64,000 nucleotides of DNA from an uncultured Verrucomicrobiota bacterium (GTDB taxonomy: Bacteria; Verrucomicrobiota; Verrucomicrobiia; Limisphaerales; UBA1319). Positions within the stretch are counted from its first letter, which is position 1, and each line of letters begins with the position of its first letter. The notes below the pieces were generated by a model. The model searched no databases, was not told the DNA's origin, and worked only from the letters and a program-made list of their open reading frames with translations. The stretch lies in the NCBI GenBank assembly GCA_903845125.1, contig CAIMWS010000463.1:1-64000 (forward strand). Reading direction: 5' to 3'. Below, piece by piece: positions 8,361 through 18,900 of this stretch. A program made the position numbers and the translations under genes.

Positions 8361-9797
8361 ATGAAAAATCGTTTTACCTGGTGGTGGCTGGCGGCGTGGT
8401 GGATCGCCCCCCTGGCTGGCGCCGCGGCGCCGGCCCGCCAGCCGAACATCCTGCACATCCATGCCGACGACCATCGCGCCGATGGCCTGCAGGCGCTGGG
8501 CAACCCGGTGCTGAAAACGCCCAACCTCGATACGCTGGTGGAGCGTGGCCTGACGTTCACCCGGTGCTACACCCAGGGCTCGATGGTGGGCGCGGTGTGC
8601 CTGCCCAGCCGCACCATGCTGCTCACCGGGCGCTCCTGGCTGCGCCTCGAGACGCCCGCGCAGGCAAAAGCCTCGGGGTATGCCCGGGCGGCCTCCTACC
8701 TGCCCAAAGTGCTCGGCGCCGCGGGCTACGAAACCTGGCACATGGGCAAAAGCGGAAATGAATTCGGCCCCGCGATCCAGGCGTTCCACACGAACCTCGT
8801 CGACGACGCGCGGGGCATCGCAGAGGGCCCGGACAGCCGGTCGGGAGCCGGCCGGCGGCTGGCGGATGCCGCCATCGATTTCCTGAAACGGCGCCCGGCG
8901 GACCGCCCGTTCTATATGTATCTGGCCCCGCCAGTGCCGCACGATCCCCGCCTGGCGGAGCCGGAGTTCAGCAAGCTATACCAACCGGAGCGCATCCCGC
9001 TGCCGGCCGCTTTCCTGCCGGTGCATCCCTGGGACAACGGTGAAATGACGGTGCGCGACGAACAGCTCGCCCCATGGCCCCGCACGCCGGAAAACACCCG
9101 GCGGCAAATCGCCGACTACTATGCCTGCATTTCGGCACTCGACCATCATCTCGGCCGGATTTTCGCCCAGCTCAAGGCGGCGGGAGAATTCGAGCGCACG
9201 ATCATCATTTTCACCGGCGACAACGGGCTATCCCTCGGCGAGCACGGATTGTTCGGCAAACAGAACCTCTACGAGTTTGGCGGCATGCATGTCCCGCTGG
9301 TCCTCGTTGGCCCGGGCATTCCCCAAGGTCGGAGCCAGGCGCTGGTTTACCTGATGGATTTGTACCCCACCTTCTGCGAGCTGGCTGGGGCGGCGATCCC
9401 GCCGCCGGTGGAGGGCAAAAGCCTCCTGCCGGTCATCCAGGGCCGGGAGCCCAAAGTGCGCGAGGCGCTTTACACCGCCTACCGGGACTGCCAGCGGGCC
9501 GTCCGCGACGACCGTTGGAAGCTCATCCGCTACCCGCTGGTGGACAAAACACAACTCTTCGACCTCACGGCCGATCCGCATGAGCTGGCGAACCTGGCGG
9601 AGCAGCCCGGGCACGCGGCCACCCTGGCCCGGATGACCCGGTTGCTCGAGCAGGAGATGGCGAGGTATGGCGATACCGCACCGCTGAAGACGGCCCAGCC
9701 CAAACCTGCCGAATGGAAGCCCCCGGTGCCCGGCGGAAAAACCGCACCCAAGGCTAAAACCAAGACCAAGGCGAAGGCCAGCCAGGCAGGGTCGTGA
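8361..9797 (+). CDS. Exported family S1 sulfatase (Cys type) 3
   Basis: A 478-residue sulfatase. The signal peptide covers about 1-24 (MKNRFTWWWLAAWWIAPLAG). The metal site is in HIHADDHRADG (Asps 36-37) and Cys80 of CLPSR is the formylglycine precursor. A GDNGLSLGEHGLFGKQ block and a LFDLTADPHELANLAE C-terminal motif match heparan/iduronate-type S1 sulfatases. AAAGGCAG upstream of the ATG is a possible ribosome-binding site. Like sulfatase 1 it ends in a Lys-rich low-complexity tail (APKAKTKTKAKASQAGS). The downstream GH28 gene starts 18 bp later, so co-transcription is likely. Confidence 0.93.
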   Translation: MKNRFTWWWLAAWWIAPLAGAAAPARQPNILHIHADDHRADGLQALGNPVLKTPNLDTLVERGLTFTRCYTQGSMVGAVCLPSRTMLLTGRSWLRLETPAQAKASGYARAASYLPKVLGAAGYETWHMGKSGNEFGPAIQAFHTNLVDDARGIAEGPDSRSGAGRRLADAAIDFLKRRPADRPFYMYLAPPVPHDPRLAEPEFSKLYQPERIPLPAAFLPVHPWDNGEMTVRDEQLAPWPRTPENTRRQIADYYACISALDHHLGRIFAQLKAAGEFERTIIIFTGDNGLSLGEHGLFGKQNLYEFGGMHVPLVLVGPGIPQGRSQALVYLMDLYPTFCELAGAAIPPPVEGKSLLPVIQGREPKVREALYTAYRDCQRAVRDDRWKLIRYPLVDKTQLFDLTADPHELANLAEQPGHAATLARMTRLLEQEMARYGDTAPLKTAQPKPAEWKPPVPGGKTAPKAKTKTKAKASQAGS

Positions 9798-9815
9798 AAA
9801 AACCGGAGGATCACC

Positions 9816-11477
9816 ATGAGCATTGATCGCGGCCAGGTCACCCGTTTTATCCTCCTGCTGCTGGTTTATGGCACCGGGCAAACCGCGGCGGAAGTTGCCT
9901 CCCCGGGCCCGGAGGCCCCAGCGCTCTCCCGCCCGGATGCCGGCCGGAAAGCCAGCGGCCGCGAGTTTTGGGTGGCGGATTACGGCGCCAAAGGGGACGG
10001 CCGCCAGCTCGACACCACCGCCCTACAAAGCGCCATCGATGACTGCGCGGAGCGCGGGGGTGGGACGGTGATCGTGCCCAAGGGGGACTATCCCACCGGT
10101 GGCTTGGTGCTGAAGGACCACGTGATCCTGCACCTCTCAGCGGGGGCCAGAGTTCTGGGCACCGGCCAGCCGCAGGACTATCGGAAACATGGCTGCCTCC
10201 TTTATGCCAGCGAGGCGAAAAACATCGGGCTGAGCGGCCCCGGAATCATCGATGGGCGGGGCGCCGGGGTGCGCCAGAACCGGTATTTGATCGCGTGCTT
10301 CCGCAACTGCCGGCAAATCTCGCTGGCCGGGGTGACCCTCAAGGACTCCGCCGCCTGGGGTGTTCACCTGATCGAGTGTGACCAGGTCCGGGTGGATGGC
10401 ATCCGGATCGACAGCGTGGTCAACGCCAATAATGACGGCCTGGATTTGGATGGCTGCCAGAACGTCTTCATTTCGAATTGCCATTTCCGCTGCGGCGATG
10501 ACGCCATCGCGTTAAAAACCAACCGCCGGGTGCCGTGCAAAAACATCACCATCGCGAACTGCGTGTTATCCAGCCGCTGGGCGGCGTTTCGTTTCGGACC
10601 GGAATCGCGGGGGAATTTCGAAAACATCGCGGTTTCAAACTGCACCATTGAGGATACCTTCGGGTGCGGCATCAAGCTGCAGATGGCCGAAGGGGCGCAA
10701 ATGAAGAACATCCTGTTCGCCAACCTGGTCATGGACAACGTCACCGGCCCCATATCCCTGCGGCTGGGCAATTGGGTTTCCGGCATCCTGGCGCGCGATG
10801 GGAATGCCGGCCGCGCCATTGGAACCTTCCAGGATGTGCGTTTCAGCAACATCCGCGCCCGGGTGGCCGCCAACGCGCAAACGGAGCGCTACAGTTCCAC
10901 GGTCTTCAACGCGGGCACCCCCTTCCCCGGCGAGGAAAAATCGTGCATCTCGATCACCGGTCTGCCCGGCCATCCCATCACGGGAATTTCCCTGAGCGAC
11001 ATCCACATCACCTTCCCCGGCGGGGGGACGGCTGCCGAAGCCGCCCGCCGGGAAGTGCCGGACCTGCCGGATACCTATCCCGAATATTTCATGTTTGGCG
11101 TGCTGCCCGCCTACGGTCTCTATGCCCACCACGTGAAAGGCCTGGTGCTGAACCACGTCCAGTTCGACCTGGCGGCCCCCGACCTGCGCCCCGCGATCGT
11201 GACGGACGATGCCGAGGATCTCACCTTGGCGGACTGCCAGGCCCAAGGGGACCGCAGCGCCGGATGCCTGGTGCGTCTGCAGCAAACCCGCCAGGCATTT
11301 GTCCACGGCCTCCGGGCGCTCAACGAGGTGGGGACCCTGGTGAGGGTGGAGGGGCGGGATACACAAGCCATCGGCCTCACGGGCAACGATGGCCGCCGCG
11401 CCGACCGGCTCGTGGAATTGGGGGACGGCGTGGACAAAGCCAAAATCGATTGGGGCGCCAACTTGGGGAGGCACTGA
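9816..11477 (+). CDS. GH28-like beta-helix glycoside hydrolase
   Basis: A 553-residue secreted right-handed beta-helix enzyme, expected to cut uronic-acid-containing polysaccharide. The start is supported by GGAGG a few bases before the ATG, and a signal segment lies at about 10-26. The pectate-lyase/GH28 N-terminal motif DYGAKGDGR is at 55-63. Catalytic Asps are in NNDGLDLDG (205-213) and GDDAIALKT (227-235). The third GH28 motif, normally GHG, is replaced by SSRWAAFRFGPESRG (252-266). This is the pattern of a divergent GH28 subgroup, so true polygalacturonase activity is uncertain. It is fourth of six co-directional genes. Confidence 0.85.
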   Translation: MSIDRGQVTRFILLLLVYGTGQTAAEVASPGPEAPALSRPDAGRKASGREFWVADYGAKGDGRQLDTTALQSAIDDCAERGGGTVIVPKGDYPTGGLVLKDHVILHLSAGARVLGTGQPQDYRKHGCLLYASEAKNIGLSGPGIIDGRGAGVRQNRYLIACFRNCRQISLAGVTLKDSAAWGVHLIECDQVRVDGIRIDSVVNANNDGLDLDGCQNVFISNCHFRCGDDAIALKTNRRVPCKNITIANCVLSSRWAAFRFGPESRGNFENIAVSNCTIEDTFGCGIKLQMAEGAQMKNILFANLVMDNVTGPISLRLGNWVSGILARDGNAGRAIGTFQDVRFSNIRARVAANAQTERYSSTVFNAGTPFPGEEKSCISITGLPGHPITGISLSDIHITFPGGGTAAEAARREVPDLPDTYPEYFMFGVLPAYGLYAHHVKGLVLNHVQFDLAAPDLRPAIVTDDAEDLTLADCQAQGDRSAGCLVRLQQTRQAFVHGLRALNEVGTLVRVEGRDTQAIGLTGNDGRRADRLVELGDGVDKAKIDWGANLGRH

Positions 11478-11507
11478 ACCAGACCCAGATTGCAGACCAT
11501 CATGCTT

Positions 11508-13649
11508 ATGAAAAAACCAACACCAGGCCGCCTCGCGGCCATCCTGGCCGCCTGCGGGGCGATGTGGTCCGCCGGCCCCGCACCGGCCGCCGGCGCGGCG
11601 CATTTTTCCGGTCCCCACGTGGAAGGTGAGGGAGACCTCCAGATCCTGGACGCGCTGGATGCGGCGTTCGCCACCACGCGGCCTTCACCTTATGTGGCCA
11701 GCCTGCCGCTGCTTTACAAGCGGGATTGGGACGGCCTGGTGGAAGGTCCCGTCTGGCCTTGCTGGTGGATCCAGAACACGTTCGGCGCCACCTATGCCAT
11801 GATGCCCTTCCTGGGCGAGGAGCCCTATGCCACGTGGATCGCCAATTCCCAGGCCATGTGGTTCGAACTCATGGGCGACGGCCGGCGCAAGGATGCCCGG
11901 GGCCTGGTGGCACCCGATGGCTGCCTGTGCGACGCCGCGTTTTTCTGGCTCAACGGGGGGAGCGAAAACGGCTTCGGCGATCCGCGCCTGCCCGGGGGCG
12001 GGGTGGGCAAGGTACGGGATGGAAAAATCCACGAGCAGGGGGTGTGGTATAACCAGGGCGATGGCGCCACCGACGCGGACTGGTTCATCGGAACCACCGT
12101 CGCCGGACTGGTCCTGGAGGCGGACCGCCTGCTGGTCCGGCACGAGCCGGCGGCCGCCCGGGAGCGGCTGGGCCAGCTCCAGAGGGTGGCGGCCTTTCTC
12201 GACACCCGGCGCGATCCGGACGTGAACCTGCTCCGGGCCGGCAAAGGCTGCAACCTCCTGGCGCCCTCCTATGCCCCGCGGAACCAGGACGGAAGCCCGG
12301 GCCAGGGATATCTCACCGAGCTTTCGGTGAACTATGTGGCTGGCCTGGAGCGCCTGGCCGAGGTCTGCGACCTCTGCGGACAGGGGGGCCAGGCGGCGGC
12401 CTACCGGGCCACCGCCGGCCGGGTCCGCCAGGCGCTGCCGCGCTTGCTGACGCCCGAGGGTTGTTTCATCCGGGGTGAGGATCTCGCCGGCACGCGCCGG
12501 GGGGTGTTCGGCGCGGCCAAACACGGTTACTTCGAGGCGCAGCCCAACCACTACGCCGGCGCCTTCCGGGTGACCGACGATCCGGCCAACCGGCGCATCA
12601 TCCGGTTCATGCTGGACCAGGTCAAAGGCCCGCAGCCGCCCGGCGGCCTCGCGCCGCACGGGCTGGTCATCCCGAATTATCCCGGCTACGACGACCACGC
12701 GGGCGAGGGGGACATGACGTACGGCTTTTGGTGCAATGGCGGCGGCTGGCCAGCCCACCAGGGAACCATGGACATGGCCTGCTTCCGGGCGGGAGAATAC
12801 GCGCATCCGCTGGCCGCCTGGGCCGCGATGCGCCCGATGCTGGAAGCCTTCCGCGCCGAGGCGCCGCTGCGCTCGTGGGGATTGCTGCCCTGGCCCGGAA
12901 CCCTCAGCCAGCCGTACAACATGGTGTATGATTGCTGGGGGGCTCCCGCCGGGCTCCTGCGCGGTCTGTTTGAATACGGCTACACCGCCCGGGGGCTGCG
13001 CCTGTGGCCTCACATCCCGCCCGGGATCACCCGCCTGGTGCAGAAAATGCCTGCCGCTTTTGGCCGGACGCGTCTCTACCTCGCCGTCACCGGCCAGGGC
13101 AAGCCATCCCGGGCGGTCATCGACGGCCAGCCCCAGCCGCTCGAGGCGGACGGCTCGGTGTTCCTGCCGCTCGACGGGGAAAGGCCCCGGGTGACGGTGG
13201 AGTTTTTGCTGGGCGATGCCCAGCCCGAGGGGGTGCCCGCAGCCGCTCTCCCAACCAGCATTCCCGCCGCCGGGGATCAGGCTTTCTGGAATCCGCTGCC
13301 CGGCCCGGAGGCCGCCGGGTTTGCGGCGGTGGGCGTTTTCCTTGCGGCCATGGAAAAAGCGCGGCTCGGCGAGGGGTATGAGGCGGGCCAGGCCCGGGTG
13401 GTGGTGCAGGTGCTGGCCGCACTCCGGGACCGCCGCCAACTGGCGGCCACGGGCCGCCTGCGCATTCCCCGCCTGGAGGGCATACCCCCCACCAAAACGG
13501 ACGCCGTGGAACGGCTTTACGCCACCCAGGCGCGCTACCTGCTCGGTGGCTTGCAGGATCACCTGGAGGGCTTGTCCCTGTGGAAGCACCCGGTGCAACC
13601 CGATATCCGGCGGATGGCCTGGGAAAGCGGCCTGATCCAAAAGCCATGA
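11508..13649 (+). CDS. Secreted six-hairpin-type glycosidase of unassigned family
   Basis: A protein of about 713 residues with a signal peptide (MKKPTPGRLAAILAACGAMW...). I prefer the ATG at 11508; ATG 11502 and TTG 11490 are alternatives. The central part is rich in Trp and acidic residues in helical context (PVWPCWWIQNTFG, GDGATDADWFIG, YLTELSVNYVAGLERLAE, WCNGGGWPAHQGTMDMA), as in (alpha/alpha)6 glycosidases. A beta-sandwich follows (GLRLWPHIPPGI, like the C-terminal domain of GH78-type enzymes). I cannot place it in a numbered family. Acidic candidates for catalysis lie in DGATDADW and ELSVNY. It is fifth of six co-directional genes, directly upstream of a fucosidase. Confidence 0.75.
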   Translation: MKKPTPGRLAAILAACGAMWSAGPAPAAGAAHFSGPHVEGEGDLQILDALDAAFATTRPSPYVASLPLLYKRDWDGLVEGPVWPCWWIQNTFGATYAMMPFLGEEPYATWIANSQAMWFELMGDGRRKDARGLVAPDGCLCDAAFFWLNGGSENGFGDPRLPGGGVGKVRDGKIHEQGVWYNQGDGATDADWFIGTTVAGLVLEADRLLVRHEPAAARERLGQLQRVAAFLDTRRDPDVNLLRAGKGCNLLAPSYAPRNQDGSPGQGYLTELSVNYVAGLERLAEVCDLCGQGGQAAAYRATAGRVRQALPRLLTPEGCFIRGEDLAGTRRGVFGAAKHGYFEAQPNHYAGAFRVTDDPANRRIIRFMLDQVKGPQPPGGLAPHGLVIPNYPGYDDHAGEGDMTYGFWCNGGGWPAHQGTMDMACFRAGEYAHPLAAWAAMRPMLEAFRAEAPLRSWGLLPWPGTLSQPYNMVYDCWGAPAGLLRGLFEYGYTARGLRLWPHIPPGITRLVQKMPAAFGRTRLYLAVTGQGKPSRAVIDGQPQPLEADGSVFLPLDGERPRVTVEFLLGDAQPEGVPAAALPTSIPAAGDQAFWNPLPGPEAAGFAAVGVFLAAMEKARLGEGYEAGQARVVVQVLAALRDRRQLAATGRLRIPRLEGIPPTKTDAVERLYATQARYLLGGLQDHLEGLSLWKHPVQPDIRRMAWESGLIQKP

Positions 13650-13731
13650 ACGGTTTTTCAAGCGTCCCATCGAGCCCCGGCCAGCCCCGGTCTGGCCGGT
13701 TATGCAAACCCCAAACCAGCGGAGTGATTTT

Positions 13732-15729
13732 ATGAAAAACCAGATTGCCGTTCTCAGTGCCTGGCTCGCCTGCACCACGATGGGGGTCCCCGGGGACGCG
13801 CCGGTTCCCGCGCCCGTTCCCTACGGCCCGGTGCCCTCCGCGCGCCAGCTCCAATGGCACGAGCTGGAGCTTTACGGCATGGTGAACTTTTCCACCATCA
13901 CCTACTATGGCAAGGAATGGGGCTACGGGGACGAAGATCCCGCCCGGTTCGACCCCCGGGAGTTCGACGCCCGGCAGATTGTGCGGGCCGCCCGCGCCGG
14001 GGGCTTGCGGGGATTGATCATCGACGCCAAACACCACGGCGGCTTTTGCCTGTGGCCCTCGAAATACACCAGCTACTCGGTGCAGCGCAGCCCGTGGCGG
14101 AAGGGCCAGGGCGATATGGTGAAAGAGCTGGCGGAAGCCTGCCGCGCGGAGGGGCTCCAGGTGGCCATCTACCTTTCCCCCTGGGACCGGAACCACCCGG
14201 CTTACGGCCGGCCCGAATACGTCACCTATTTCCGCAACCAACTGACCGAGTTGCTCAGCGGGTACGGGCCGGTTTTCGCGGTCTGGTTCGATGGCGCCAA
14301 TGGCGGTGACGGTTATTACGGCGGCGCCCGGGAAACGCGCAACATTAGCCGCCGAACCTACTACGATTTCCCGGACATCATCCGCACCATCGTCCACCGA
14401 CTCCAACCCGGCGCCTGCGTCTTCTCGGACCTGGGCCCCGACATCCGCTGGAACGGCTCGGAAACGGGCATTTCCGGGGATCCCTGCTGGGCCACCTTCA
14501 CCCCCAAATACCGGGCGACCCACGAAGAGGTGCGCCTCAATCCGGAAACGGGATATTTCTACGAGATGCCCGTAGGCGACAGCAATTACGACGAAGCCCC
14601 CAACGGCCACCGCCACGGCAAAATGTGGCTGCCGGCCGAGGCCGATTTCCCACTGCGGGGGGGGTGGTTCTGGCAGCCGGGCGACCGGCCCAAAACCCCC
14701 GCGCACCTGGTGAATCTTTACTTTGCTTCCGTGGGCCGCAACAGCGCGCTGGATGTCGGCCTCGCTCCCGATCGCCGGGGCCTCATTTGCGACGAGGACG
14801 CCGCGGCGCTGGCGGAGTTTGGCCGCCGCCTGCGGGATATCTTCGGCACCGATCTGGCCCAAGGCGCCCAGGCCTCCGCCAGCCAGGTCCGGGGCGGCGA
14901 CCCGCGATATGCGGCGGCCAATGTCCTGGCCGGCGAAAAAGGCCGGTATTGGGCCACCGACGATGCCGTGACGGCCGCCGAACTCACGCTCGATTTTGGC
15001 CGGCCGGTTGAATTCAGTGTGGTGAGTTTGCGCGAGCAGATCACCCTGGGCCACCGCGTCGATGAATGGGCCTTGGACGCGGCGGTGGACGGCGGGTGGC
15101 GGGAATTCGCCTCCGGCACGGCCATCGGCGCGCGGCGCCTGTGGCGGGGCCAGCCGATCACCAGCGCCAAGCTCCGGCTGCGCATCACCCAAGCGGCGGC
15201 CTGCCCGGCCATCGCCGGGGTGGCCGTCCACCTGGAGCCCGCCTACAGCCGCGCAGAAGCGGGGAACGCGCTGGCGGCCCGCCGGGAGCCAGGACTCTCC
15301 CGGGAGGGCTGGAAAATCATTTCGGCCAGCTGCGAGGCGCCCCCCGGCGGCGCGGCCGCCAACGCCATCGACGGCCAGCCCAACACCTTCTGGCACACCC
15401 ATACCGAGGCGGGCCGCCAACCGCCCCCGCAGGAGATCGTGGTGGATACCGGCCAAGTGCGGGAAATAGCCGGTTTTCTTTACCTGCCGCGCCAGGATGC
15501 CTGCACGGTGGGCAACGTGGCCGAATACGCGTTTTACCTGAGCGAAAACGGGAGGGATTGGGGCGCTCCCGCGGCGCGGGGCGAGTTCGGAAACATCAAG
15601 GCCAATCCCATTCAGCAGAAGGTGATGTTCGCCAAACCGGTCCCGGGCCGTTTCTTCAAATTCGTGGCGCTCCGCAGCGCGGATGCCCCGTGCATCAATG
15701 TCGCGGAATTGGGCCTCGTCGGAAAATGA
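13732..15729 (+). CDS. Secreted GH29 alpha-L-fucosidase with C-terminal F5/8-type domains
   Basis: A 665-residue exported enzyme that should remove terminal alpha-L-fucose by a retaining mechanism. GGAG lies 7 bp before the ATG at 13732, and a signal peptide follows. The GH29 barrel shows WHELELYGMVNFS, the substrate-binding KHHGGF (100-105) and the nucleophile Asp187 in VWFDGANG. Residues about 375-505 and 520-665 look like two beta-sandwich (F5/8 type C, galactose-binding-like) modules, the second with NAIDGQPNTFWHT. It closes the six-gene sulfatase/glycosidase run. Fucose is therefore a likely component of the target glycan, matching the FucP-like permease at 28258-30048. Confidence 0.92.
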   Translation: MKNQIAVLSAWLACTTMGVPGDAPVPAPVPYGPVPSARQLQWHELELYGMVNFSTITYYGKEWGYGDEDPARFDPREFDARQIVRAARAGGLRGLIIDAKHHGGFCLWPSKYTSYSVQRSPWRKGQGDMVKELAEACRAEGLQVAIYLSPWDRNHPAYGRPEYVTYFRNQLTELLSGYGPVFAVWFDGANGGDGYYGGARETRNISRRTYYDFPDIIRTIVHRLQPGACVFSDLGPDIRWNGSETGISGDPCWATFTPKYRATHEEVRLNPETGYFYEMPVGDSNYDEAPNGHRHGKMWLPAEADFPLRGGWFWQPGDRPKTPAHLVNLYFASVGRNSALDVGLAPDRRGLICDEDAAALAEFGRRLRDIFGTDLAQGAQASASQVRGGDPRYAAANVLAGEKGRYWATDDAVTAAELTLDFGRPVEFSVVSLREQITLGHRVDEWALDAAVDGGWREFASGTAIGARRLWRGQPITSAKLRLRITQAAACPAIAGVAVHLEPAYSRAEAGNALAARREPGLSREGWKIISASCEAPPGGAAANAIDGQPNTFWHTHTEAGRQPPPQEIVVDTGQVREIAGFLYLPRQDACTVGNVAEYAFYLSENGRDWGAPAARGEFGNIKANPIQQKVMFAKPVPGRFFKFVALRSADAPCINVAELGLVGK

Positions 15730-15902
15730 TCAGGACCCGCCGGCGACGGCCAACGGCAGGCCGCCATCAGCAACGGTGGCATCGCCACGCCCGTGCGCCG
15801 CGCCAGGGACACGGTCCTGACGTTGACGGGGAAGCGCAAAGCCAGCCGGAAAACGCGGGCATGGCGAATCAATACCAGCGTGGAACCCTCGGTGATTCCT
15901 GA

Positions 15903-18900
15903 TCAAGGCACCTCCACCACCCGTAAAAACCTTTTCGAGGAATCCGCTACGTTCAGCGTCGTGGAGAGGCTGGTCCCGGTGGCGGTCGCAGGGGCACCGA
16001 GTGGCTGCCAGGTGGGCTGGTTCAGATCGTCTTTCCATTCGATGCCATAGACATGCCCCGGAATCGTGGCCCAGCCGAGGGTCAGTTGAGTTCCGCTCAA
16101 CAGGACCTGGTTGAACCGCGGAGCATTGCCGCTGCCCCCGTTATTCGGCGCCCCCGGAGAGACCACGAAAAAGGCCATGCGCTCGAGGGGTTGGCCATCC
16201 GGGAAAGATCCAAAGGAATGGCCGGCGCCCACGGCAGGGTAATTGATATAATCGAGCACCTGCGGCTGGCCGTTTTCCAAACGGACCAGCGCGACCGAGC
16301 CGGAATCCACTGGCAATTGGAAATTCGCATGCAACTCCTCCGCCGAGGAGAGCTCGGGCTGGCCATCGGCGAAGATCACCTTGAATTCACCCGGATTGAT
16401 TTGCGCGTCCGCGGGAAAGGCCCATTGGGTGAGCTGGGTATAATTGGTGGCGAGATAAAAGGCATTGAGTGAAAGCGTGTTGGTCCCGGCATTGTAGAGC
16501 TCGATCCACGGCTTGGGCTGGCCGGTGCCATCGCGGAGGCCCGTGGAATTTAACGGCTCCACTTCGTTAAGCCACAGGGGTGGGAACTCGGTCAGCGCCG
16601 CGGCGACGTTATTGGCGGCGCCCGGGGTGCGGAAAGGAGAGGCCGCGCTGGCGGCCCAATTGGCGGCCCGCCGGGTGTCCCGGGTGGGATCGATCAATTG
16701 CAGCGACACGCCGCTTCCGGATCCGATCACCGGCCAGGGAGTCGTGCTTTCGTAACGCAGCTCACTAATGACCAGATCCTGATCCGGCGTGGCGCCCGGT
16801 TTGAGCAAGCGCACAATTTCGCCGCCCGACTTAAGATTGCCCGGGAACTCCCCGGCCAAGGGGATGGTGGCGCCATAGGCGGCAGCGAACGCGGCCGATT
16901 GCCTGGCGACGACCAGATAGCGATTGGGTTGAATAAAGGTCCCGGGAGCGAAATAGAAGCCAGTGCCACTCAGCTTACAGCCCGAAAGGTCGAAAGCATA
17001 GCTCGGATGCCGGTTGAACAGCTCGACATACTCCCCGTTCGGCTGCGCGGGCTGGCACATGATTTCGTTGATCACCACCCAATCCTGCGGCTGGGGAGCG
17101 GCCCCGGTGTATTCGACGGTCACCTGGCCGGCCGCTCCAGGATAGAGCTGTCCGCGAAGATCTCTCCCGACAATTTGCAGGGTATTCGTCGGCCCGGTAA
17201 GGGGCACCTTGATGGTCCACGCGGTATTGCCAGTCCAGGTTACGGGATAGGCCGTGCCGTTGATCTCAATCGTGGCCACGCCAAACGGCGCCACGCCCGT
17301 GATCGTGGCCATGGAAGTCGACGAAGTGAAATTCCGGGTGGTGACCGAGAAGGCCGCGGCATCGGCGCTCTTGATTTGCGTTTGCAGGAAGCTGCGGCGC
17401 GCGGTGACGTAGCTTTTCAAGGAGGTGGGGGCCGTGGCGGTGACATTATTTTTGAGGAGAGCCGCCCGCCGCGCGTCGAATTGAGCATCGGAGGCCACCT
17501 TTTGCAAAGGCCCGTTCACCGCGTCCTGATACCCCCGCCACAACATCCGGCGATAAGCGGGGACATTGAAGAGCGCGCCAATCACGCCATCCTCCCCTGC
17601 CGTGAAGAGCTGGTTCACCGAGGCGCCTTCGCCCAACCCCAGCACGAAATCCAGGTCCCAGGAAAAAAGCGCCGCCCGCTGCCCCAGCGGCGCGTAGAGG
17701 TACATGTTTTGGCCGGTGTTGTAGCTCCAGGAGTCCCAGTCGCCGATCATCCGCCGATGGGCGAAGGTCCGCATCCATTGTTCCACGTTGGCGAGATTCA
17801 TCAGCTGCGTCACCTTGTCGGTGGCGGTGGAGGCGGTGATAAGGTTGAAGATCAGCGTGTGGTTGTTGGCGGTTCTTCCGCCGGGGTGGGAGAGCCAGTT
17901 GAAGCGATAGGCGGCCTGTTTGTAGGGAGGGGCGGTGCTGGGTTTTTTCTGGAAACTGGCCCAGACGAGGGAGCCGGGGCCGTTCCCATTGCTATCGTCG
18001 TATTCGAACCAGCCGGAAACCTTGAAGAGGGTGTCATCCAGGCCGCCGCCGCCGTACCAATCCTTGGCGATCGAGCGGTCTGGCACTTCGATATCATAAT
18101 CAACCGGGTAATGCAGAATGCCGTTGCGGTACAAACGCGTGTAGCGGGTATGACTGAAGGGCAGGCCCATTTGTTCCGCCATCCAGTAAGCGACCGCGCC
18201 GGCCATTTCGGTGGACTCGTCCGCGGCGTTGCCACTGGATCTGAACACATGCCGGTCGCTGCCCAGCAGCCGGTCGTCATCCGCGAAAGTGGTGGAGTAC
18301 GAACCCAGGCCCCCGTGAAAGGGGCTGCCTTTGTTGCACCAGCCCGCATTGTAAATCACCCGCGTATCATAAACGATCGTGCAGTCGCGCGTTTTCCGAT
18401 CCTGTCCAGGCTTGGTCGCCAGGTCATTGGCGTAGGCCGTCGTGCTCCACAAATGGTGATGCGGAAAGGAGCCGAACGGAGTCGGATCCGCCCACCGGAT
18501 CAGGCATTCGCGGGTGGGTGCGTCCTCCGGGAACAGGCTGGTGGCGGGAACCGCCGCGGCATCCTGCGCCTGGATCCGGTAAGCCACCAAGCCGCTGGCG
18601 CGCGCCGGAATGGTGGCGGTGTAAACCCCACCTCGGACGCCATCCTCCCGCATCGTCACGGTCGCCGTGGTGGTGCTGGGATCCACCCGATAGATCAACT
18701 GCGGTGCGGCCACTCCGTCCGGGTCCGAAATCCGCGCGGTGACGACCACCGCCTGGCTGGCCGCCGGAACCGGAGGGAAATGAACCACCTCGCTGATGGA
18801 AGGTCCGGCATTATCGACCCGCCGGCTGTTGGGCAGGCCGGGGGTTCCCAGATTGGCCGGAACCCGCAGGGCCACCGGCAGCTCCATTCCGTTCCCACGC

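Noticed and set aside
11685-13778. 697-codon open frame on the minus strand
   Set aside because: It is antisense to the six-hairpin glycosidase gene. High GC leaves antisense frames open, and the product has no recognisable domain.
13117-15456. 779-codon minus-strand frame
   Set aside because: Antisense to the fucosidase, which has a full set of GH29 motifs; the product is low-complexity Gly/Ala/Arg.
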